DNA from: Hydrotalea sandarakina
GTDB taxonomy: Bacteria; Bacteroidota; Bacteroidia; Chitinophagales; Chitinophagaceae
Reading direction: 5' to 3'
Length of the DNA stretch: 64,000 nucleotides
Assembly (NCBI RefSeq): GCF_003254115.1
Contig: NZ_QKZV01000009.1
Location: forward strand, 54,681 to 118,680
Below are positions 28,361 to 38,123 of this stretch, piece after piece. The notes beneath the pieces are model-generated. The model was not told where the DNA came from and did no database searches. It worked only from the letters and a program-made list of their open reading frames with translations. The position numbers and the translations under genes were made by a program. How positions within the stretch are numbered: position 1 is the first letter of the stretch; each line of letters begins with the position of its first letter.

Positions 28361-29764
28361 TTATTGAATAATACCGGCTGCCCACTCAGTTTCATATTTT
28401 GAGGTAATTAACTTGGTTTGAAGTTCAATTAATTTTTGTTTGGTTTCCAATAATTTGGACTCACGAGCATTGATTAAAAACAAGGAACTTTCACCGTTAT
28501 TAAACTTCAATAATTCATTACGAAGTAATATTTCAAAACTATTTACCAAACTATTTATTTGCTGCAATTGCGCGGCATATAAATGGTTTTGGTTATAGTA
28601 CATGCTTATTTTGTTTTGCAATTGCCATTTTTTAGCAGTTACATTTAGTTGCGTTTGTTCAATTTTTATTTGTGTTTTTTTGTAATCACCACGGGCATTC
28701 CGTAAAAATAAGGGTACTTTAAAATCAATTCCAAACTTATAGTTGTTTTCCAAAAAAGCCACATCATTCACTTTGTATAATGCATTATAACCTTTATTCA
28801 ACAAGTTAGCTTTTAAGTTAAGTGTAGGCAAAAAATTCTGCCATTTTAATTTTCGTTCAACTTCCAAGCCATCTAACTTAAATGCATATGCTCTAATTTC
28901 CGGATGGTTATTAATAGCGTTAGTAATGAGCTCAGGTAAATTTACAGTAACATTATAATCAAGTAATGCAGTGGTATCGGGCACATAATTTTGCGGCAGT
29001 ACATAAGGCATTTCGTTTTCATCCCATAAATAATCGGTTAGCTGCAATATGGCTTTATTCAGTTTTACATCTGCATCATTTAGCAAAGCAATATAATTGA
29101 GCACTTGTGCATTCGCTTCAATTGTATCAGCCAAGGCTTTATCGCCTTGCTGGTAAGCAATGACCATTAAATGCAATCGGTTTTGAGCAATGTTCAAAAA
29201 TTTTTCATACAATTTTTTTTGTGCAAACGCCGAATACCATTGCCAATATTGTTTTACAGCATCCAACAACAAATCATTGATGGCAGCATTGCGTTGTTGT
29301 TGTGTTTGTTTAGCGGCAATTTTAGCTTGCTGTAAAGCGGCTCGGCGCTTATCCATCAACATTCCTTTTAGTACAGCTACCTCTACACCTAAATAACTGG
29401 TTTGGCCGGTAGTAACTTCACGGGTAATGTAATTACCGCCATTATCTTCAGCACCTGCTTTTATGTCCATACCTATAGGCAGGGGCACTTTTAATTCAGC
29501 ATTGTTATAATAATAATAGTTGGTATTATTAAATGTTTTTTGATGGTTGTTGTATTGAATAACAGGATCAAACTCACCTCTGGCACTTGTAATTTCTGCT
29601 TCTGCTCCGGTTACCGAAAGTGAAGCAACCTTTGCCAAAGGATGATTCTTTTTTACTGATTGTAAATAATCGTTTATAGAAAACACAGTTTCGTTTTGCG
29701 CCATAAGACTCAATGGCGAAACTATGATACAACACACCCAAAATAAATATGATTTCATACGCAT
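28361..29764 (-). CDS. TolC-family outer-membrane efflux protein
   Basis: 467-aa outer-membrane channel component. A signal peptide (1 to about 22, ending SLMAQ) precedes two long coiled-coil repeats typical of OMF proteins, e.g. KIAAKQTQQQRNAAINDLLLDAVKQYWQWY and its C-terminal counterpart. It is the last gene of an operon running carbonic anhydrase, ABC protein, HlyD protein, TolC protein, and would complete a three-part exporter crossing both membranes. Confidence 0.88.
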   Translation of the reverse strand: MRMKSYLFWVCCIIVSPLSLMAQNETVFSINDYLQSVKKNHPLAKVASLSVTGAEAEITSARGEFDPVIQYNNHQKTFNNTNYYYYNNAELKVPLPIGMDIKAGAEDNGGNYITREVTTGQTSYLGVEVAVLKGMLMDKRRAALQQAKIAAKQTQQQRNAAINDLLLDAVKQYWQWYSAFAQKKLYEKFLNIAQNRLHLMVIAYQQGDKALADTIEANAQVLNYIALLNDADVKLNKAILQLTDYLWDENEMPYVLPQNYVPDTTALLDYNVTVNLPELITNAINNHPEIRAYAFKLDGLEVERKLKWQNFLPTLNLKANLLNKGYNALYKVNDVAFLENNYKFGIDFKVPLFLRNARGDYKKTQIKIEQTQLNVTAKKWQLQNKISMYYNQNHLYAAQLQQINSLVNSFEILLRNELLKFNNGESSLFLINARESKLLETKQKLIELQTKLITSKYETEWAAGIIQ

Positions 29765-29790
29765 GGGGCTACCTTTACATTCTACTCTTT

Positions 29791-31152
29791 TTATTTTTTA
29801 TAATTATCGGTATTGTTTTCAGCGGTATAATATTCCGGTGGAAATCCATTAATCGTCCGCCACAATTCATAATAAACGGGTACATTTTTAAGCAATGCAA
29901 TACACTTGGCTCCGCCTCCCAATTTTAATTGGGCCGGCCACTTTCGCTTAGTAGTATCGGGGGCAATGAGCACCCTGAAATTGCCATTTGTATTAATGTT
30001 GTTTTCAATAGCAGCAACTTTACCTGTAAAAGTACCATAGGATGATTGCGGCCAACCACTGAAAACAATGGCCGGGAAACCGTCAAAAATGAGTGCAACT
30101 TCTTGCCCTTTAGAAATTAGTGGAATATCGGTTGGTGAAACAAACATTTCTACTGCATAATTTCGAATAGCCGGAACTATTTCAACAATCATATCGCCTT
30201 CTTTTACCACTTCATCAATACCTGCTTTTTTAGCTTTGGTAATTTGCCCTGATTGTGGAGCAGTAATATAATACAACTTATTTCTTATATCATAATTTGC
30301 ATAAATATTTTCTAACTTACTAACATCGGCTTGTGTTGATGCCGCTTGCGAAAGTGCGCTAAATTTATCACCTTCAGCCTTTGAAATTTTATCGGTATAA
30401 TCTTGAACCGTACTGTTTTTCTCAATTTTAAGATTCAACAACTCCTGTTTACTTTGCAGAAATTTATTTTCAGCACTGGTTTTTTTGGCAAGTGCGGTTT
30501 GATAGTTGGCTTTACGTTTTTCAAATTCTGTTAAGGCAATAACGCCGCTGTCTAACATTATTTTAGCAGCTTCAATTTGACGCTTATAAATGTTTAAGTC
30601 GTTAATAGCAGCCAACACATCCATACTATCACTAACAATTTTTAGTTGTTGCTGATTTATTTTATTATCCAGCGAAGCCAACTTTAGTTGCATGCCCTCA
30701 CGTAAAGCATTCGCCTGCGTAGTAGCGGTAGCCGCTTTTTCATTATACGCATCAATACTTTGTTTTTTAGCAATAATTTGTTGCTGGGTTCGTTCCAACA
30801 ATTGAGGATCGAAGTATTCAGATTTTACCTCACCTAATTGCAAAATAGTATCGCCCTGCTGAACCATATCACCTTCTTTTACATACCACTTTACAATTTT
30901 ACCGGATATAATGGTATTCAGTTGTTGTGGCCTTGCTTCCTGGCGAAGCGTAGTGATTTTGCCTTTGGTACGAATGTTTTGTGTCCACGGTAAAAAAAGC
31001 ACAATTATGCAAAAGGCTAAAATACCTAAAATCCATTTTTTTATATATTTCCTTTTGTGAATTTTATAAATGGCATTAAACGCCTCAAAGGGATGTTGTG
31101 CTAATTCACGTTCTATCTCAATATTTAAGTAGGTTGATTTTTGATTGTTCAT
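29791..31152 (-). CDS. HlyD-family membrane fusion protein
   Basis: 453-aa periplasmic adaptor. A cytoplasmic N-terminus of about 35 residues is followed by one membrane segment (about 36-56), a split lipoyl domain (ISGKIVKWYVKEGDMVQQGDTILQLG and APQSGQITKAKKAGIDEVVKEGD) around a long coiled coil (about 115-285), and a beta-barrel domain. Overlap of 4 nt with the ABC gene indicates coupled translation. It links the inner-membrane ABC protein to the TolC-type channel. Confidence 0.92.
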   Translation of the reverse strand: MNNQKSTYLNIEIERELAQHPFEAFNAIYKIHKRKYIKKWILGILAFCIIVLFLPWTQNIRTKGKITTLRQEARPQQLNTIISGKIVKWYVKEGDMVQQGDTILQLGEVKSEYFDPQLLERTQQQIIAKKQSIDAYNEKAATATTQANALREGMQLKLASLDNKINQQQLKIVSDSMDVLAAINDLNIYKRQIEAAKIMLDSGVIALTEFEKRKANYQTALAKKTSAENKFLQSKQELLNLKIEKNSTVQDYTDKISKAEGDKFSALSQAASTQADVSKLENIYANYDIRNKLYYITAPQSGQITKAKKAGIDEVVKEGDMIVEIVPAIRNYAVEMFVSPTDIPLISKGQEVALIFDGFPAIVFSGWPQSSYGTFTGKVAAIENNINTNGNFRVLIAPDTTKRKWPAQLKLGGGAKCIALLKNVPVYYELWRTINGFPPEYYTAENNTDNYKK

Positions 31153-32831
31153 TTCACTTCGTTTAAAACAATTTCACCATTTTGTAAAACAATAAACATG
31201 TCGAATAAATGCTTCATCACTTCATGTTCCGTAGTAATGATAATGGTTGCATTTTGTTTTTTATTTCGTAAAAATTCAATTAACATTTGTATTTCTTTTT
31301 CAGAGCGGTGCGAACAGGGCCCTTCCAATAACAACAAACGAGAATTACCAATTAACGAACGCATTAATAAAATGTCTTTTCTTACTTTTTGCGAAAAACG
31401 TTTACCGATTGGATCAATTTGTGTGTACAAACCATTAGACAATTCATTAATATATGTATGGAATCCAATTTGTTCAGCTAACTGTAAAACACTTTGTGGT
31501 GTAATACTATCATCACCCATTGTTATGTTTTCAAGTAATGTACCCTTAAATACTTCTTGTCGGCCGAATAATATGCCCGTTTGTCCACGCAAATCAGCCA
31601 GCAAATAATTGTGAATGGGCATATCATCTACCAAAACATTTCCCGAATAGTTATTAAAAGCACCTGTTAATAAGCGCAAAAAAGATGATTTACCGGAACC
31701 CGATGCACCTGAAAGTTGCACCAATGCCCCTGCAGGTATATGCAGATTAATATTTTTCAAAGCCAATTTACCATCAACATAATGGAAATTAACCTGCTTC
31801 ATATCTATTTGCATACCCTTATTGGTATTGGGTAAATGCACAGATCCGTCGGTTTCAATGGGTGCATTTACAACTTTACTTAATTTTTCAACCGATGTAA
31901 GCGTGTCATACACTTTATCGAATGATTGAATCAATTTTTCTATTGAATTAATAATTAAGATGATTACAATATCCGATGCAATGAACTGCCCAATATTGAT
32001 TTGTTGGTTCACCAACAAAATAGAACCCACAATTAACATGGTAGCAATAATGATAATTTTAAAGGATATAAAACTCCAATATTGCATTACTAAAATTTTA
32101 AAATGATTTGTACGAGCAACAAGATAACCGGTTACATCTTCATCCGTTTTATGAATATGAATATTGGTTTTTCTGGCATACTTAAAAGTTTTTATTTCTG
32201 CAGCTATTTCCTGCAACCATGCAGCAATACTATACTTGTGATCGCTGGCAGTTAAACTGGTTTCAAAACCACGTGGCGATGTATATTTAATTATAATAGC
32301 CAATACAATTACCAATAAAGCACCAAATGCAATAAACACCGGATGATAAAACGACAATAACACCAGCCCAAAAAATATTTGAATAATGGCTGCGGGAATG
32401 TCTAATAAAATTTTTTCGATACTTTTTATTAATGCGGTACTATCAAAAAATCTGTTTACCAATTCGGGTAAATGGTATTGGTCTAATTGCTCCACATCAA
32501 ACTTGGGAATGCGGTCAGCAAATTCAAAGGCATAACGAACAAAAATTTTTTGTTCAATTTTTTCAATAATTTCCATTTGTCGTATTTGTAATAAACCATT
32601 TACAAATACGCCAATCAATACAATTGAAATTAATACAACTATTGAAACAGAAATACTGTTTGCCTGTACAAAGGTGATAATGTATTGTATGCCTAATGGC
32701 AATGAAAGCGCAATTAAACCGCCCAAAATGGCAAAAAAGTAAATTGCGGAAATATCTTTTCTATCAAATTTTAAAATTTCAAAAAATTTTTTTACTGCAC
32801 TTAATATTGAAATGTTTACGTTGCTTGCCAT
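31149..32831 (-). CDS. ABC exporter-like protein with degenerate ATPase
   Basis: 560-aa half-size ABC exporter layout: six-helix membrane domain (about 25-305) then a nucleotide-binding domain (about 340-560). Walker A GASGSGKS is intact at 375-382, but the signature motif is FSQKV (479-483) instead of LSGGQ, and Walker B reads LLLLEGP, so the Asp is Glu503 and the catalytic Glu is Gly504. The H-loop His536 is kept. ATP binding is plausible but hydrolysis should be impaired unless it pairs with another subunit. It has no peptidase domain. The carbonic anhydrase gene lies only 15 bp upstream. Confidence 0.85.
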   Translation of the reverse strand: MASNVNISILSAVKKFFEILKFDRKDISAIYFFAILGGLIALSLPLGIQYIITFVQANSISVSIVVLISIVLIGVFVNGLLQIRQMEIIEKIEQKIFVRYAFEFADRIPKFDVEQLDQYHLPELVNRFFDSTALIKSIEKILLDIPAAIIQIFFGLVLLSFYHPVFIAFGALLVIVLAIIIKYTSPRGFETSLTASDHKYSIAAWLQEIAAEIKTFKYARKTNIHIHKTDEDVTGYLVARTNHFKILVMQYWSFISFKIIIIATMLIVGSILLVNQQINIGQFIASDIVIILIINSIEKLIQSFDKVYDTLTSVEKLSKVVNAPIETDGSVHLPNTNKGMQIDMKQVNFHYVDGKLALKNINLHIPAGALVQLSGASGSGKSSFLRLLTGAFNNYSGNVLVDDMPIHNYLLADLRGQTGILFGRQEVFKGTLLENITMGDDSITPQSVLQLAEQIGFHTYINELSNGLYTQIDPIGKRFSQKVRKDILLMRSLIGNSRLLLLEGPCSHRSEKEIQMLIEFLRNKKQNATIIITTEHEVMKHLFDMFIVLQNGEIVLNEVK

Positions 32832-32846
32832 GCTTTTTTAATTTAT

Positions 32847-33479
32847 TTACAAATCGTCATATTCATATAGTGGATCAATATGTGTTCCGGCGGGCATTTC
32901 AAAAATGGGATGTATAATACCATCTGCTAATCCATAAACCCATCCATGCAAATGAGGCTTTTGTTCATACTTCCAAGCTTTTTGGATAATTGAAGTTTTA
33001 GCCAGATTCATTACCTGTTCACGTACGTTTAATTCGGTAAGTCGGTTTGCACGTTCATCTTCACTAGTTATAGCATCCAACTCTTCTCTATGAAACCGAT
33101 ACACGTCTTTAATATTACGCAACCATTTATTAATTATGCCCAGGCTATGATTAGTCATGGCTGCTCTTACACCACCGCAACCATAATGGCCGCACACAAT
33201 AACATGTTTTACCTTTAATTGGTTTACCGCATATTCCAATACACTTAGTAAGTTTACATCGGTATGTATTACCATATTGGCAATATTCCGATGTACAAAT
33301 ATTTCGCCGGGTTGCGTGCCGGTAATCATATCAGCAGGCACACGGCTGTCGCTGCAACCAATCCATAAAAACTCCGGTTTTTGTATATGAGCCAAACGGG
33401 AAAAAAACTCAGGATCATCTTCTACTCTTTTTTTTGCCCAGGTTTCATTATTATTCAGTAGTTGTTGATAAGCTTGCAT
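32847..33479 (-). CDS. Beta-carbonic anhydrase
   Basis: Interconverts CO2 and bicarbonate in the cytoplasm. Zinc ligands are Cys42 (GCSDSRVP, with the Asp44-Arg46 dyad), His98 and Cys101 (GHYGCGG). 210 aa, plant/bacterial Can type. It stands first in the exporter operon and 139 bp after a SulP transporter gene transcribed in the same direction. SulP proteins of the BicA type move bicarbonate, so this pair likely supplies or disposes of bicarbonate. Confidence 0.95.
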   Translation of the reverse strand: MQAYQQLLNNNETWAKKRVEDDPEFFSRLAHIQKPEFLWIGCSDSRVPADMITGTQPGEIFVHRNIANMVIHTDVNLLSVLEYAVNQLKVKHVIVCGHYGCGGVRAAMTNHSLGIINKWLRNIKDVYRFHREELDAITSEDERANRLTELNVREQVMNLAKTSIIQKAWKYEQKPHLHGWVYGLADGIIHPIFEMPAGTHIDPLYEYDDL

Positions 33480-33618
33480 ATACTTATGTTTTTAAGGGTT
33501 GAAATAATGATTTTGTTAAAGATATATATTGATTGTTACAACACATAATTGTTTTCAATACCTATTCGTATTAAAATTACCTATAAAATAACTCATAAAT
33601 TATTTTTTCAACTATTTG

Positions 33619-35193
33619 TTACACAACTGATAACTGTGAGCTGTTAGGCGTTTTAAATAGTTGGTGCATACTTTTGTGTTTACTTTTCTTCACTTCAACC
33701 TTTACTTGTTTAAGATGTGCATGTTGCATAAAATGATTGATTTCTTCAATAACATCCTTATCAATGAAATCAGCACGTGTCACATCAATTAATACATAAG
33801 CATTTTCAGGTATTTCTTCCAACTTACGTTTAATTATAGGTTTGTTTAAATAAGACACATCTTTTCGTAAACGTATTAAATAATTATTGGTATCATTCAC
33901 TACCATAACTGCAGAGCGAAAGTTGCTGCTGATTAAAGAGAATAGAGCTACTACACAACCAATTAATATTCCCACCAATAAATCGGTTAACAATATTGCA
34001 AGAATGGTTACTACAAAGGGTATCAGTTGATCCCATCCTTTTTTATAAAATTGTTTAAACACACCGATACTAGCCAATTTATAGCCTGTAAAAATTAGAA
34101 TGGCAGCCAAAGCACTTAAAGGAATTCGATTAATTATTGCGGGGATAAACAATACAAATAATAATAACATACAACCATGCAAAATGGTTGAGGCTTTAGT
34201 TTTAGCACCTGCATAAACATTAGCCGAACTGCGCACAATTACCGAGGTTACGGGTATTCCACCTATTAATCCGGAAATAAAATTTCCAACACCTTGTGCT
34301 TTCAGTTCACGATTGGTAGGTGTTGCTCTTTTTAGGGGATCTAAATTATCAACAGCTTCAATACTCAATAAGGTTTCTAATGACGCTACAATAGCCAATG
34401 TAACGGCAGCTATCCAAACTTGTTTATTTCCAATAAACGTAAAATCGGGAAAGGTGAAAAATGTAAGGAAGCCTTTTTCTTCAGTGCTGATAGGCAATGA
34501 TACCAAATGGTTGGGTTGTAAAGCAATACTCGGTAATGCTGTTTTAAAATATTCGTTTAAAAATGTAGCCACCACAACAGCAATTAATGCCCCCGGCAGT
34601 AATTGAATTTGTTTAATTTTTTTGGTAACCCATCCATCCCAAACAATTAAAATGGTTAATGAAATTAAACCTATAAATAATGCCCCTTCATTAATTTTAG
34701 CAGCAAAATGTTCAAATGCAGTAAAAGTATTTTCTGCATTTTTTTCTTTGAATGATTCATTGCCCATGAAGTTGGCATCATAACCTACTAAGTGTGGTAG
34801 TTGTTTTAAAATAAGTAACAAGCCAATTGCTGAAAGCATTCCTTTGATGACCGCATTTGGTACATAGTCGCCTAAAATTCCCGCTTTTAAAAAACCAAAT
34901 AACAATTGCAACAAGCCTGCTATTACTACTGCCAGTAAAAAACCTTCATACGATTGAATTTTAGCAATTGATGCAGCAACTATTACTGTTAATCCGGCGG
35001 CCGGACCACTTACACTTAAATGCGAGCCACTTAATGCGCCCACTACAATTCCACCAACAATACCGGCAATAATGCCGGAAAATAAAGGCGCACCGGAAGC
35101 CAAAGCTATGCCTAAGCATAACGGCAAAGCAATTAGTACTACTACAATAGCAGCAGGGAAATCTTTCCCTAAGGAATGAAATAATGTTTTCAT
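33619..35193 (-). CDS. SulP-family anion (probably bicarbonate) transporter
   Basis: 524-aa SLC26/SulP permease. About 10-14 membrane segments are visible, beginning with FPAAIVVVLIALPLCLGIALASGAPLFSG, the conserved SulP start, and SGPAAGLTVIVAASIA. The C-terminal segment (about 440-500) resembles a short STAS domain (VLIDVTRADFIDKDVIEEI). Position next to a carbonic anhydrase supports bicarbonate/sodium transport over sulfate; the nearby sulfur genes are 14 kb away. Start ATG 35193. Confidence 0.88.
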   Translation of the reverse strand: MKTLFHSLGKDFPAAIVVVLIALPLCLGIALASGAPLFSGIIAGIVGGIVVGALSGSHLSVSGPAAGLTVIVAASIAKIQSYEGFLLAVVIAGLLQLLFGFLKAGILGDYVPNAVIKGMLSAIGLLLILKQLPHLVGYDANFMGNESFKEKNAENTFTAFEHFAAKINEGALFIGLISLTILIVWDGWVTKKIKQIQLLPGALIAVVVATFLNEYFKTALPSIALQPNHLVSLPISTEEKGFLTFFTFPDFTFIGNKQVWIAAVTLAIVASLETLLSIEAVDNLDPLKRATPTNRELKAQGVGNFISGLIGGIPVTSVIVRSSANVYAGAKTKASTILHGCMLLLFVLFIPAIINRIPLSALAAILIFTGYKLASIGVFKQFYKKGWDQLIPFVVTILAILLTDLLVGILIGCVVALFSLISSNFRSAVMVVNDTNNYLIRLRKDVSYLNKPIIKRKLEEIPENAYVLIDVTRADFIDKDVIEEINHFMQHAHLKQVKVEVKKSKHKSMHQLFKTPNSSQLSVV

Positions 35194-35271
35194 ACTGAAA
35201 ACTTTTAATGTTTTAAAAGCGTTTATAATGGTTGTTGCGAAATATTATGTGCACACATCAAAATGATGCAC

Positions 35272-35289
35272 CCAATTGGTTATAATTGG
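35272..35289. promoter_or_regulatory. Inverted repeat upstream of the SulP gene
   Basis: CCAATT-N6-AATTGG, 79-96 bp before the SulP start. Perfect six-base arms; a candidate operator but no other evidence. Confidence 0.3.
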
Positions 35290-35321
35290 AAAATGGTATT
35301 AAGAAAAGAATGGTATGCTTA

Positions 35322-35618
35322 TTAAGCATTGGGGGGAGGCACTAATATATCAGCCTTAAAACGAATGGGTAATTTTTCTGAACGGGCAATGTAAACGTTT
35401 AAAGCATTAAACGATAAAATAGAAATATGTTGATTGGGATTGCATAAAAGATTATAAGGCGAATTGAACTTTTTTATGGTATCCTTTTCAACTCCATGCC
35501 CATGTGCCAACTCTTCAGTGATTACATTATTAAACAAAAGCGCACCCACCTGCTTAATAGGTAATATTTGCAGGGATATGGTAAATAATAAAAAAGCAGC
35601 GATGAGTGATTTTAACAT
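35322..35618 (-). CDS. Small exported hypothetical protein, 98 aa
   Basis: N-terminal hydrophobic stretch (3-18, SLIAAFLLFTISLQIL) looks like a signal peptide or anchor, followed by PIKQVGALLFNNVITEELAHGHGVEKDT and a Pro-rich end LVPPPNA. The His-x-His pair in AHGHGVE could bind metal. No family named. The codon use fits its neighbours, and the ORF occupies an otherwise empty stretch. It reads toward the SulP gene (128 bp away) and could be its leader gene. Confidence 0.55.
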   Translation of the reverse strand: MLKSLIAAFLLFTISLQILPIKQVGALLFNNVITEELAHGHGVEKDTIKKFNSPYNLLCNPNQHISILSFNALNVYIARSEKLPIRFKADILVPPPNA

Positions 35619-35711
35619 CGCTGCGAAAATAGTGTTTATTAAAAAGAAATTAAAAAAAGAATGTGTTGAAAAATTCCTAAAGTTTTAAATAGTCGGTTGC
35701 AAATGAGAGAA

Positions 35712-36467
35712 TTATATATTCAACCCACCACAAACACTAATTACCTGCCCGGTAATATAGCTACTTAAATCGCTGGCCAAAAATAAAGTAGTATTGGCAA
35801 TTTCTTCGGCTTTACCAAAACGACCTAAAGGTATTTTGCTTAAAAAAGCATTACCGGCATCGCCTTCTTTTAAATAAGCGGTCATATCGGTTTCAATAAA
35901 ACCGGGTGCTATAGCATTGCAGCGAATATTTCTGCTACCTAACTCGGCAGCAATTGATTTTGTAAACCCAATAATACCGGCTTTACTGGCAGCATAACTG
36001 CTTTGTCCGGCATTGCCGCGAATGCCAATGATTGAACTCATATTAATAATGCTTCCGGCTTTCGCTTTCATCATGGGCTTTATGACTTGCTTGGTTACAT
36101 TGTAAACGCTGTTTAAATTGGTATTAATTACATCATTCCATTGTTCAGCACTCATGCGTAACAACAAATTATCTTTAGAAATACCGGCATTATTAACACA
36201 TACATCAATATTGCCAAAGTCACTTAACACACTATTGATGAATGCTTCTGTTGCAGCATAATCAGCCGCATTGGTTTGGTAAGCTTTAGCTTGCACACCC
36301 ATTGCCTGTATTTGTTGAACTAACAAGTTAGCTTTATCAGTGCTACTATCGCTAACATAAGTAAAAGCAATATTACTGCCTTGCTCGGCCAATTTTAAAG
36401 CTATGGCTGCACCAATGCCACGAGCCGCACCAGTAACAACAGTTGTTTTCCCTGCTAATAATTTCAT
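35712..36467 (-). CDS. fabG: 3-oxoacyl-ACP reductase
   Basis: NADPH-dependent short-chain dehydrogenase of fatty acid elongation. Cofactor loop TGAARGIG at 12-19, NNAG at 92-95, catalytic Ser144/145, Tyr158 and Lys162 (YAASK). The C-terminus ends YITGQVISVCGGLNI, the usual FabG tail. 251 aa. No other fab genes are adjacent, so a paralogous role is possible. Confidence 0.9.
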   Translation of the reverse strand: MKLLAGKTTVVTGAARGIGAAIALKLAEQGSNIAFTYVSDSSTDKANLLVQQIQAMGVQAKAYQTNAADYAATEAFINSVLSDFGNIDVCVNNAGISKDNLLLRMSAEQWNDVINTNLNSVYNVTKQVIKPMMKAKAGSIINMSSIIGIRGNAGQSSYAASKAGIIGFTKSIAAELGSRNIRCNAIAPGFIETDMTAYLKEGDAGNAFLSKIPLGRFGKAEEIANTTLFLASDLSSYITGQVISVCGGLNI

Positions 36468-36550
36468 TGTATTTTATGGTTTAAAATTTAAAGATACCAT
36501 ACCCAAGTGGTACTGTATGTTTTAATAAAGATGTTGGGGTAAAAATAAGG

Positions 36551-38074
36551 TTATTGTACAAATGAATACTGCATAAATTTTAATAACTCATCTACATACA
36601 TTCTATTATTTGCCAGGCGAGGCACTTTGTGCTGCCCGCCTAATTTTCCTTTTTGCCTTAACCAATTATTGAATATGTTTTTTTGAACTATACGAATAAT
36701 AGGCATTCGCAGTGCAATATCTTTCTGGCGTTTTGCTTCATAATCGCTATTGAGCGATTTTAAAGCACAATCTAATTCAAAGGCAAAATAATCGAGATTG
36801 GCCGGGGGTTTCTCAAATTCAATTAACCATTCATGTGCACCATTTTGTGCATCACTAAAATAAACCGGTGCGGCTGTATATTCATTAATAATACTTTGTG
36901 TTTTTTGTGCGGCAATTGCAATGGCTTTATCCGTATTATCAACGATTAGTTCTTCACCAAAAGCATTAATGAAATGTTTTAAGCGACCGCTTACCTTAAT
37001 TTTAAATGGATTTAAGGAAGTGAACTGTATGGTATCGCCGGTAAGGTAACGCCATAAGCCTCCGTTCGTTGATATAACAGGTGCATAATTTTTGCCTATT
37101 TGAACTTGCTGCAAACCTATGGTTCTGGGTTGATTTGTGCCATATTCTTCCACCGGCATAAATTCATAGAAAATACCATGATTCAAAAACAGCAGCATTC
37201 CTTCATCATTGGCATCATTTTGTGCGGCAAAAAAACCTTCGCTGGCATTATATAAATCAAAGTAATAAATATCCTTCCCAATCAATTTTCGGAATTGTTC
37301 CTGATAGGGAATAAAAGAAACACCACCATGAAAATACAATTCTAAATTCGGCCAAACCTCACTCAAACTATTTTTACCGGTTATTTCTAATATTCGCTTT
37401 ATAAGAATCAAAGTCCAGGTTGGTACTCCGGAAATAGAAGTTACATTTTCTTGTATTGTTGACTGAGCCAACTGTTCTATTTTTTGTTCCCATTCATCCA
37501 TTAAGGCAATAGAGAGCTCGGGTGTACGAATAAAAGAAGCCCAAAAGGGTGTGTTTTGTAAAAGCACGGCACTTAAATCGCCATATTGTGCTTCATCATT
37601 TATTGGGCTAATTTGATGACTTCCGCCTATAACCAATCCCTTGCCGGTTAGTAAATCGCTATCAGGATTGAATTTATAATAAAGGCTTAAAACATCTTTA
37701 GCAGATTGATAATGACAATTTTGTAAACTTTCCTCGGTAATGGGAATGAATTTACTTTTATCGCTGGTAGTGCCACTGCTTTTGGCAAACCAAGTAACAG
37801 GTGTATTCCACAACAAATTTTGTTCGCCCTGCATTAAGCGTTCAATGTAGGGTTTTAAATCATCATATTCGTTAACCGGAATTCGATTTTTGAATTCTTT
37901 AATGGTGAATAGATTATTCATTCCATATTTACGCCCAAATTCAGTAAACTGCCCGTGGGTAACCAAATCTTGTAAAACATCGCGCTGAGTAGCAATGGGG
38001 TTTTGCATCCATTGTTCAATACGCCAATTGCGTAATCGGGCAAATCGTGATATGGCAGGACTAAGTAACTTCAT
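36551..38074 (-). CDS. GH3-family acyl-adenylating protein
   Basis: 507-aa protein of the GH3 (auxin-responsive promoter) family, part of the ANL adenylate-forming superfamily. The P-loop-like motif is WFAKSSGTTSDKSKFIPIT, then LYNASEGFFAAQ and the TGD motif LWRYLTGDTIQF; the C-terminal domain has HEWLIEF. Plant members conjugate amino acids to jasmonate or auxin; bacterial ones are of unknown substrate. Such genes are widespread as single copies in Bacteroidota. It is upstream of fabG by 83 bp. Confidence 0.9.
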   Translation of the reverse strand: MKLLSPAISRFARLRNWRIEQWMQNPIATQRDVLQDLVTHGQFTEFGRKYGMNNLFTIKEFKNRIPVNEYDDLKPYIERLMQGEQNLLWNTPVTWFAKSSGTTSDKSKFIPITEESLQNCHYQSAKDVLSLYYKFNPDSDLLTGKGLVIGGSHQISPINDEAQYGDLSAVLLQNTPFWASFIRTPELSIALMDEWEQKIEQLAQSTIQENVTSISGVPTWTLILIKRILEITGKNSLSEVWPNLELYFHGGVSFIPYQEQFRKLIGKDIYYFDLYNASEGFFAAQNDANDEGMLLFLNHGIFYEFMPVEEYGTNQPRTIGLQQVQIGKNYAPVISTNGGLWRYLTGDTIQFTSLNPFKIKVSGRLKHFINAFGEELIVDNTDKAIAIAAQKTQSIINEYTAAPVYFSDAQNGAHEWLIEFEKPPANLDYFAFELDCALKSLNSDYEAKRQKDIALRMPIIRIVQKNIFNNWLRQKGKLGGQHKVPRLANNRMYVDELLKFMQYSFVQ

Positions 38075-38123
38075 TGAAATTGGGGTGATAGCAATTTAAA
38101 CAAAAAATTACATATACAAAAGA

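Noticed and set aside
31141..31608. 155-aa frame antisense to the ABC transporter gene
   Set aside because: Lies opposite the nucleotide-binding domain; composition is that of a complement strand.
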